From JAJDUF01 sp965238265 (lineage in GTDB: Bacteria > Chloroflexota > UBA11872 > UBA12225 > JAJDUF01): a stretch of 64,000 nt of DNA. This document shows positions 57,781-64,000 of this stretch, in pieces; positions within the stretch are counted from its first letter, which is position 1, and every line of letters begins with the position of its first letter. The stretch covers positions 1,860,001 through 1,924,000 of the forward strand of contig OZ250185.1 of the NCBI GenBank assembly GCA_965238265.1, given 5' to 3'. The translations under genes were made by a program, and so were the position numbers. The notes beneath the pieces are model-generated. The model was not told where the DNA came from, did no database searches, and saw only the letters and a program-made list of their open reading frames with translations.

Positions 57781-60700
57781 ATGAGCGCAAATCTGAAGTC
57801 AGCGTTAACCGTCATCTGCATCACGCTGATGCTAGTGGCGTTGATAGGGTGCGATCTCCGACCCACGCCCAGCCTAACTCCTGAACCCACAGCCACTGCA
57901 AGCCCGCCGCCCACTGCTACGGCTGCGCCAGCAGTACCCACATCCACCCCAACTCCTGAACCCACGGCCACCGCCGTGCCAGCAGTACCCACACCCAGCC
58001 CAACGCATGAACCCACGGCCACTGCAAGCCCGTCACCCACCGATACGGCTGCGCCAGTAGTACCCACATCCACCCCAACGCATGAACCCACGGCCACTGC
58101 AAGCCCGTCACCCACCGATACGGCTGCGCCAGTAGTACCCACACCCAGCCCAACTCCTGAACCCACGGCCACCGCAAGCCCGCCACCCACTGCTACGGCT
58201 GCGCCGGTATCTAAGCCCGACGCTCCCTTGGCCTTTGATCCCTCTGTGGTTCGCGGCACCCTTTCCAACGGCCTAAGCTACTACATCAGGCACAATGAAG
58301 AGCCGCGCGACCGTGCCCAAATAGCGCTAGTGGTAAAGGCCGGCTCGGTCCATGAGGAGGAGGGCCAGCGCGGGCTGGCGCACTTCGTAGAGCACATGGC
58401 ATTCAATGGGACCGAGCGCTTCGCCAAACAGGAGATCGTCGAATACCTTGAGTCCATTGGCAGTACCTTTGGCGCCGACCTGAACGCCCGAACCGGCTTC
58501 GATGACACCGTGTATTGGCTGGAGATTCCGACCGACGATCCCGAGATTACCGAGACCGCTTTTCAGATTCTCAGTGACTGGGCCTACGCAGTGACCTTCG
58601 AGCCGGTCGAGGTGGAGCTGGAGCGTGATGTGGTGCTGGAAGAGTGGCGCCTAGGACAGGGCTTCTCCTCGCGCCTTCAAGAAAACTTGCTCCCACTGCT
58701 TTTCGGCTCCTCGCGCTACACCGACCGGAGTCCTATTGGCCTGCCCGAGGTCATCGAGACCGCGCCGGTAGAGCGCCTGAGGGAGTTCTACGAGCGTTGG
58801 TACCGGCCTGACCTGATGGCCATCGTTGCTGTGGGTGACTTCGATACTGAGTTGATCGAGACCAAGGTGAAGCAACATTTTGCGCCGCCTCCCGAGGGCG
58901 AGGCTTACCAGGAGCGCGCCGCCGCCGCACCTTCCACCGCTAGGCCGCGCTTCGATATTCCCGGCCACGACGCGCCGCGCATCGAAGTGTTCACCGATCC
59001 CGAGTCGCCTGGTACCCAGTTCGTCCTGATCCGCAAGCTTGCCACCGACACCGGTAAAGACCTAGCGGCATTTCGGCGCAAGGTCGTGGAAAGGCTTGCC
59101 TTCATGATGCTTAACGCGCGACTGTTCGAGCGCGCCCAGATCGCCGATCCCCCCTACCTACAGGCTGGAAGTGGACGTTCATCGTATGTGGAGCTCCTGG
59201 ACATCCTGACGTTCTCAGCGTGGGTGGAGCCGGATGGCGTTGAGCGCGGTTTGGCGGCTGTGCTGGAGGAAATGCAGCGCATTCGACAGCATGGCTTTAC
59301 GGACGCCGAGCTGGCCCGAGAGAAGAGCAACCTGTTGAGCTCGGTGGAGAGCTTGTACAAGCAACGGGACCAAACGTCGTCGGCAGATCTGGTCGACTCG
59401 TACGTAGACCACTTTCTCAGCGGATCACCAGTTCCCGGCATCGAGGCTGCGTGGGAGTTGTACCAGCAGCTGCTACCGCAGATCGCCTTGGCGGAGTTCG
59501 GTGACCTGGCAGAATCCTGGGCCCAGTCCGAGGACACGGCGCTGTTGGTCGTGCGACCCGAAGCGACTGACTCTAGCTCAGATGGCGATTTGGCCGCGGC
59601 GACGCTGGCACAACTCGAGGGTGCCAGCACACTGGCGGTAGCTCCCTACGCAGAAGACCTCGACGATGTCCCGTTGCTGGCGACACTGCCGACTCCGGGA
59701 ATCATCACCGGAGAAGAGCGAATAGAGTCTATCGACGCTCTAAAGTGGACATTATCCAACGGCATTACCGTGTTCGCCAAGCAGACCGACTTCCGCAATG
59801 ACGAAGTGGTATTCAGGGCCTTCAGTCCTGGCGGGCACTCGTTGGTCGCCGACGAGGACCATGTGTCCGCTGTCTACGCCGCGCAGTTGGTGTCCGGAAG
59901 TGGCGTCGGTCCGCACGACAGTGTGACCCTGGACAAGCTGCTGGCCGGCAAGAGAGTCTCAGTGTCCCCTTATATCGGAGAGCTGTTCGAAGGCTTTCGA
60001 GGCCGCGCCTCACCGGAGGACATGGAGACCCTGTTCCAACTGATTACGCTGTATGCCACCGCGCCTCGGCTGGACCCGGCCTACTTCTCCAGGTACGAGG
60101 CTAGCCTGCACAGCGTCGCTGAAACTCGCGCCGCCCAGCCGGACGCCATTCTCTTCGACACCGTAAACACCGTGTTGAGCCAGAACCACTTCCGCGCGCG
60201 CCCCCTTACCGTCGAACTGCTGGAGGAATTGAGCCTGGAGCGCGCGGAAGCGGTGTACGCCGACCGGTTCGCAGACTTGGGCGATGCAACCTTCGTATTT
60301 GTGGGCGCGTTCGACTGGGAAGACCTGCGCTCTTTGACCGCCACCTATCTGGCCAGCTTGCCGATCACCGAGCGCGTCGAGCAGTGGCAGGACGTCGGGG
60401 TTGATCCGCCGATGGAACTGGAAGACCACGTCGTCCGCAGCGGCATCGAACCGCGTAGTAACACGGTGTTGGTGTTTGCCGGAGATATGGAGTGGAGCCG
60501 CCAGGAGTCGCTGGCACTGACCGTGGCCGGCGAGATGCTCGGGATCCGTCTGCGCGAGCGAGTACGGGAAGAGCTAGGCGGCACCTATAGCATCCGCGTA
60601 AACGCAACTGGTTCCAGTCTTCCAGATCCCGAGTACCGGGTCTCTATCATTTTCGGCAGCGATCCCTCCCGCGTCGAAGAGCTCTTGGAGGAGGTCTTGG

Positions 60701-60975
60701 AGGAAGTGGATTGGCTGCGCGCCGGGGGTGAGCAGAAATACCTGGACACGGTCAAGGAGCTTCTGCGTACCTCTCGACAGGAACAGCTGCGAGACAACGG
60801 ATTCTGGCTCCGTCAGATCCGGGCTGCGGTGCAGCGGGGCGAGTCGTTCACGGAAATTGTCAGCTTCGATGAGCGGTTGGAGGCGTTGACTCTGGAGCAA
60901 GTCGCGGCGGCAGCTCAACGCTACTTCACTGGCGACCGCTACGTGCGGGTGGTGCTGCTCCCGGTAGAGGAATAG
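57781..60975 (+). CDS. M16-family (pitrilysin-like) zinc metallopeptidase, lipoprotein
   Basis: 1064 aa. A lipoprotein signal (hydrophobic 9-22, lipobox ending LIGC24) is followed by a Pro/Thr linker (residues 33-143) built from 25-residue repeats. The peptidase starts near 158 (GTLSNGLSYYIRHNEEPRDR). The inverted zinc motif H201-F-V-E204-H205 and a downstream Glu near 281 (VELERDVVLEEW) complete the active-site set. Two further M16 half-domains follow (to 540 and 680-1060, with LSNGITVFAKQTDFRND). The layout equals paired bacterial M16B/pqqL-type peptidases. Anchored outside the membrane, it probably degrades peptides. Isolated from its neighbours by long gaps. Confidence 0.95.
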   Translation: MSANLKSALTVICITLMLVALIGCDLRPTPSLTPEPTATASPPPTATAAPAVPTSTPTPEPTATAVPAVPTPSPTHEPTATASPSPTDTAAPVVPTSTPTHEPTATASPSPTDTAAPVVPTPSPTPEPTATASPPPTATAAPVSKPDAPLAFDPSVVRGTLSNGLSYYIRHNEEPRDRAQIALVVKAGSVHEEEGQRGLAHFVEHMAFNGTERFAKQEIVEYLESIGSTFGADLNARTGFDDTVYWLEIPTDDPEITETAFQILSDWAYAVTFEPVEVELERDVVLEEWRLGQGFSSRLQENLLPLLFGSSRYTDRSPIGLPEVIETAPVERLREFYERWYRPDLMAIVAVGDFDTELIETKVKQHFAPPPEGEAYQERAAAAPSTARPRFDIPGHDAPRIEVFTDPESPGTQFVLIRKLATDTGKDLAAFRRKVVERLAFMMLNARLFERAQIADPPYLQAGSGRSSYVELLDILTFSAWVEPDGVERGLAAVLEEMQRIRQHGFTDAELAREKSNLLSSVESLYKQRDQTSSADLVDSYVDHFLSGSPVPGIEAAWELYQQLLPQIALAEFGDLAESWAQSEDTALLVVRPEATDSSSDGDLAAATLAQLEGASTLAVAPYAEDLDDVPLLATLPTPGIITGEERIESIDALKWTLSNGITVFAKQTDFRNDEVVFRAFSPGGHSLVADEDHVSAVYAAQLVSGSGVGPHDSVTLDKLLAGKRVSVSPYIGELFEGFRGRASPEDMETLFQLITLYATAPRLDPAYFSRYEASLHSVAETRAAQPDAILFDTVNTVLSQNHFRARPLTVELLEELSLERAEAVYADRFADLGDATFVFVGAFDWEDLRSLTATYLASLPITERVEQWQDVGVDPPMELEDHVVRSGIEPRSNTVLVFAGDMEWSRQESLALTVAGEMLGIRLRERVREELGGTYSIRVNATGSSLPDPEYRVSIIFGSDPSRVEELLEEVLEEVDWLRAGGEQKYLDTVKELLRTSRQEQLRDNGFWLRQIRAAVQRGESFTEIVSFDERLEALTLEQVAAAAQRYFTGDRYVRVVLLPVEE
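57877..58209 (+). repeat. 75-bp tandem repeats encoding the Pro/Thr linker
   Basis: About five in-frame units of 25 codons (TPEPTATASPPPTATAAP... to VPTSTP), with unit 2 shortened to 17 codons. Units 3 and 4 are nearly identical in DNA, indicating recent expansion. The linker spaces the peptidase domain from the lipid anchor. Confidence 0.85.
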
Positions 60976-62174
60976 CACTCAACAAAATCTGTCAGCCTGC
61001 ACGTCCGACGTAATGGCTATCCGTGTTCAGCCAAGCTGTCTGCCCCATTGGTCAGGGTCAATGTCCACGTAAGCCGCCGAACTGATCCAGGTGCGAGTAG
61101 TGGGCAGGCACATCGCTGCGGGGCTATTGCGGTCCATGCTCCTATAGATGCCCAAGTCGCTAGTCTGTGCAATTCTGAGCCCCCGACACGTTGTGCTGAT
61201 ACAACGCACTGGAAGGTTTGCAGTAGTTCGCAGCAAGGTACCGCTAGGCCGAAAAAGGTGGACTGGGCGGGAATCGAATCTACCATGACGGTGGCCATCC
61301 GATAACTCTTGCGAAGGCGCCACTGACAGCGCCGACCATTGCTCCTACTACAACTCCTACGATGGCGCCGGGCACAGATGCTAATGCGACTCCAATAATG
61401 GCGCCGAGTATAGCTCCAAAAACAGCTCCGAATTTGGCATCGCCCGAATTGGCATGTTTCAGCAAGAGCCTCTCCATTCACGGTAGTGGGCCCGAGTCGC
61501 GAGTCTGCGACCCGTTCTAGGAGTGTCTGGCGATTCATAGTCGTTGACTCGAGTTGACTACGAACTACGATGGCCAAGGGCACCAGGATCGAGCCACATT
61601 ATGGCCGTGGGGGACTAGAGGCACCAGCACGTGAGCGCCGTCCCCTCCCTCACCACGAGGGTCGGGCTTTCACACGACGGGAGGGGATCAGCGTCCAACT
61701 ACAGGTCCAAAACGAACCTCAGCGTAAAGGTTCTCGATTTTGTCCAGTTTGGTGGAGCGCGGCCTACCATGGGCGGTCCCCAACGGAGCGGTAAGTGTCT
61801 TGCAGCGTGAAGGCTCCGTGCAGGTAGCAGTGTCCGACAACGCATCCTGCGAGGCCTCCACACCGGCCGGGTATGCAGCCTCGAGATGCCCACACCACAC
61901 TTTCTGGCCATGCACCCAGACCAGCGACCTCTACGTCATTGGAAACGCAACTTCAATCAGACACTTAGCAGGTTGCCGGAGAAAGTATTCCTGTGCAGCA
62001 CACAAGGGCTGCCGGTTGAGTGGCGCGAAGAGTCCCGTCGCCTACCTCGGGGATGCAGGTGAGCGCTCTCCGCGGAGTGACGTATTTGTAAAGGATATCC
62101 ATGGCATCCGACGACCCTGCTGAATGTGACTATTGGCTGTCCGATTGTACACCATGGCCCTCTGCGGTTTGATT
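60976..62174. other. Long gene-poor stretch
   Basis: About 1.2 kb with no recognisable gene apart from a weak glycine-zipper frame at 61280-61477. G+C content is visibly lower and stop codons are frequent in all frames. No repeat family of the window is present, in contrast to the rest of the sequence. It may be decayed insert DNA. Confidence 0.5.
61280..61477 (-). CDS. Possible small glycine-zipper membrane protein
   Basis: 65 aa. After MERLLLKHANSGDAKF a single long hydrophobic stretch with G-x3-G spacing follows (GAVFGAILGAIIGVALASVP, GAIVGVVVGAMVGAVSGAFA), typical of glycine-zipper membrane peptides. No ribosome-binding site is obvious. Such peptides can be toxins, membrane anchors or simply chance frames; confidence is modest. 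Confidence 0.45.
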   Translation of the reverse strand: MERLLLKHANSGDAKFGAVFGAILGAIIGVALASVPGAIVGVVVGAMVGAVSGAFARVIGWPPSW

Positions 62175-62446
62175 GCTCCCCCTGTGGACGCGCGGCTTCA
62201 CGCCCAACTCCGCCGGGTGGTACCGGCCAAGCTCGTGCCCGAGCTGGCCAAGAAGGCGACGGAGCACGAGGAGTGGGAGGTATTCAGCCGGCTGCGGCTC
62301 CAGCAGGGCGGCGCGTTGAGCAAGTATTACCCGCTGAGTGAGGAAGGCCGGCGCGAGTGTACGAGGAGTGGCGGGACAGCCAAGAGGGCAACGGCTGAAC
62401 GGCGGTCAACTCAAACTTGTATTGCAGGTTCGAGTCCTGTCAGGGG
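62175..62446 (+). pseudogene. Partial RraA pseudogene copy (right direct repeat)
   Basis: A truncated copy of the RraA gene 3' end: 62175-62216 equals 57097-57138, then 103 bp of the original are missing, and 62217-62446 matches 57242-57469. A 2-bp insertion (CGAGTGTACG versus CGAGTACG) shifts the frame before the end. The tail GCAGGTTCGAGTCCTGT can form a tRNA-like T stem-loop (with one G-U pair), better paired than in the left copy. Confidence 0.85.
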
Positions 62447-62466
62447 ACGGAGGAACATCAGCATTC

Positions 62467-63576
62467 CTACGTATTCCCCTGTGCGGTCCCGCCATCGTCT
62501 CGGCAGGAGCAGGGCTCAGGTCTTTCATCTATTGGGATTAGATCGGGTGGCGAAGCTCCCAGCCTGTAGCCTCCACAGTCATGGCAGAAAATATCTGGGT
62601 CTCGGACCCAACACATGGCTCCTATCATTCCTCGTTTGACAGCAAGTTCCTGCCGCTTTTCTTCGTCCTCTTTCGTACACGAAGCGTTCAGCAGCAAGGC
62701 ATCAGTTGCTATCATGATGGAGAGTGATGTGCAATCGGCGGGTCCTGTCAGTCCACTGTTTGTGGGTCCGACCACAAATACCGGAGGGTTGTCTCCCACC
62801 TGCACGGGTTCGCCGGCGTTCGGCGCGGAATGAACTCGCTCGCTCGCAAGAATGTACTCCCCTCGCGGGTTCCATTCCTTTCCTTGGTAAACTTCGGCTT
62901 CTATACCCCTAAAGCCCACTAGGCCGCTCCAAGCATAGTGGTCGCTTGACCTGGTTTTACGTCGATAGGCCCTTAAAAGGTCCTGTTGTACTGCGTCCGC
63001 CATTCTTCGGAGCTCGTCGAGTTCCGATCCGGTTGGTGCCTCTCCGTGGCCTGCGTCATAGAGTTGTTTAGCCAGATGGTACTTGTTCACGTCTGAGTAG
63101 CGCTCATAGCGAGGTGCCATGTCTGGATTATTGGCTATGAAACTGGCAATGGTGGATGATTCGTGGCAGATGCGCCAATGTGCCCATGCCGGGTCTACCA
63201 GTCCATTTGACAGTAGTGCAAGTACTGACCGGGCGTGCAGGCAGGTGCGTGAATGCAGACTGCGGAGGACGAGCCAATACGTTGCGTCCATTGCCTCGAA
63301 TCTTGGAGAAGTAGCGTCTGCTCCGAGGGACTCGCTGAGAGAGATGACCTCCTCTAGCACTCGCAGCGGCTTTTCCCAGTGTCGTATAAACCGGCGCCAG
63401 AATCCGCGGGGAACATCGGGGAAGATTAATTGTTTTTGCCACATAAGACCTTCTTCTGGCCTCCAGAACCTGATACCAACAAGCCGACCTAGCAGGCTGC
63501 GGAAGTTTAAGCTTGGCCAAGTCGACGAGGTGAATCGCATTGTGTCGAAGACCCCGTCAGTCAATTCTGCACGCAC
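62467..63576 (-). CDS. DUF5677-like protein
   Basis: 369 aa from a GTG at 63576; Met at codon 13 (MRFTSSTWP) is an alternative. The middle LHARSVLALLSNGLVDPAWA with HWRICHESSTIASFIANNPD fits the helical core of DUF5677 proteins (R..E...A..), which resemble HEPN-like abortive-infection helices by general design. The C-terminus has CHDCGGYRL and PCSCRDDG, a possible metal knuckle. Clearly lower G+C than the rest of the window, suggesting recent acquisition. Function unknown. Confidence 0.72.
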   Translation of the reverse strand: MRAELTDGVFDTMRFTSSTWPSLNFRSLLGRLVGIRFWRPEEGLMWQKQLIFPDVPRGFWRRFIRHWEKPLRVLEEVISLSESLGADATSPRFEAMDATYWLVLRSLHSRTCLHARSVLALLSNGLVDPAWAHWRICHESSTIASFIANNPDMAPRYERYSDVNKYHLAKQLYDAGHGEAPTGSELDELRRMADAVQQDLLRAYRRKTRSSDHYAWSGLVGFRGIEAEVYQGKEWNPRGEYILASERVHSAPNAGEPVQVGDNPPVFVVGPTNSGLTGPADCTSLSIMIATDALLLNASCTKEDEEKRQELAVKRGMIGAMCWVRDPDIFCHDCGGYRLGASPPDLIPIDERPEPCSCRDDGGTAQGNT

Positions 63577-63867
63577 CGCGCCCCAGGCAGTTCACATGGA
63601 CTGGACACCAGAGTCTGCTGACACGACAACAGGCGCCACATATGCACTAGAGTTCCCGAAAATAACTCGTCGGCGCTCTCAATTATAGCCTCCATGAACC
63701 TGCCCGCTGGGGTGTCGTCACCTCGCTCGGTCATGGAGTCGACCTCGATGTCCTGCTGGGCCCAACAGATGTTTCGTAGGTTAGAACCCCTCTGGTGTTC
63801 GCCGAGAGCTTGGCGAAGGTCCGGTACTCGATGGCCGTCAACCGGAAAGGACGACCGGCTACCGCCG
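63577..63867. other. Intergenic region with a weak overlapping frame
   Basis: A minus-strand frame containing MTERGDDTPAGRFMEAIIES and ADELFSGTLVHMWRLLS runs into the start of the DUF5677-like gene in another frame. It could be the true N-terminal part displaced by a frameshift near 63600, but this cannot be decided here. Confidence 0.35.
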
Positions 63868-64000
63868 TCAGATGCGGTACAGTTCCTCGGCATTCTTCGA
63901 GAAGAGCGCGGTTTGCTCGTCCCGGCTGAAGCCCGAGATGATTTCCGTGTAGGCGTCAACGAGCTTGTCATACGTGCTCCAAAGCCAGTCCACCGGCCAG
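63868..64000 (-). CDS. Amidohydrolase C-terminal end (cut by the window edge)
   Basis: The frame reads on the minus strand from the window edge to TGA at 63868-63870: PVDWLWSTYDKLVDAYTEII, then SGFSRDEQTALFSKNAEELY and RI. The ending (ALFSKNAEELYRI) is the classic amidohydrolase-2 (ACMSD-type) C-terminus, where the helix packs on the TIM barrel. Only 44 codons are visible; the gene continues beyond the window. Confidence 0.75.
   Translation of the reverse strand, partial: WPVDWLWSTYDKLVDAYTEIISGFSRDEQTALFSKNAEELYRI

Noticed and set aside
61246..61300. tRNA-like sequence (AATCGAATCTACC) on the minus strand
   Set aside because: The would-be T stem does not pair and no anticodon arm is found.
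61740..62123. Plus-strand open frame of 127 codons
   Set aside because: No motif, no ribosome site and an unlike amino-acid composition. A minus-strand frame overlaps it, equally unsupported.
1..64000. CRISPR array or insertion sequence
   Set aside because: No regularly spaced repeat-spacer pattern and no transposase motif were seen. The repeats present are dispersed palindromes.

Overview
The window is a G+C-rich bacterial chromosome segment (about two thirds G+C by eye) with densely packed genes on both strands. No rRNA, CRISPR array, intact transposase or phage gene was found. Several features point to the phylum Chloroflexota: tandem PII-like c-di-AMP receptor genes (DarA type), several Uma2-family endonucleases, a SpoVS homologue, an F420/flavin LLM oxidoreductase, and a lipoprotein with a Pro/Thr-rich 'PTPEPTATASP' linker. 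This placement is an inference; no rRNA gene is present to confirm it.

Layout. 0-4 kb: the 3' part of a glutamine synthetase gene, a GT4 glycosyltransferase, two DarA-like genes, a small membrane protein and tRNA-Gln. 4.4-10 kb: a catabolic cluster of two Gfo/Idh/MocA oxidoreductases, an aldo/keto reductase, a ketopantoate reductase and an LLM oxidoreductase. 10-14 kb: a large DUF3604-type protein and a two-gene AlbA_2 (Schlafen-like) plus unknown-protein unit whose first gene is frameshifted. 14-19 kb: TldD and PmbA/TldE protease genes around a Cache-domain gene and a Uma2 gene that carries footprints of lost tandem copies. 19.5-25 kb: the tRNA-Thr-tuf-rpmG-secE-nusG-rplK-rplA-rplJ-rplL operon on the minus strand, with a recognisable L10 leader and attenuator before rplJ. 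rpoB does not follow rplL. 25-27 kb: a PspC/LiaF-like envelope-stress pair. 27.7-33.3 kb: the riboflavin operon ribD-ribE-ribB-ribBA-(uma2)-ribH. It has two tandem DHBP synthase domains with an altered metal-ligand motif, and a Uma2 gene lies inside it. 33-46 kb: an APH-like kinase, DUF5069, GNAT, sulfatase, polysaccharide deacetylase, DegT and class III aminotransferases, ACP, MerR, SpoVS-PHP, CoaE, a pair of overlapping amidohydrolases and an SRPBCC protein. 46.7-57.4 kb: a sarcosine-oxidase-like enzyme, an SGNH hydrolase, GNAT, an orphan HicB, a molybdopterin oxidoreductase, a C45 acyltransferase, a second DUF3604 protein, a decayed TPR gene, a third Gfo/Idh protein and an RraA-family protein. 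57.5-64 kb: a different-looking segment, gene-poor in places and lower in G+C towards its end. It carries a large M16 lipoprotein peptidase and is bounded by an imperfect direct repeat made of the 3' end of the RraA gene plus a tRNA-T-arm-like tail. A DUF5677-like gene and the end of an amidohydrolase gene follow.

How the genes fit together. The housekeeping blocks (translation operon, riboflavin, CoA, fatty acid carrier) are interspersed with catabolic genes for sugars, amines and modified glycans. Many intergenic gaps carry short palindromic repeats of a few families, one of them inside the ribosomal-protein operon. The most interesting signals are the AlbA_2 two-gene unit, the double RibB with its His-to-Gln change, the Uma2 array footprints, and the RraA/tRNA-like direct repeats bracketing the M16 peptidase segment.
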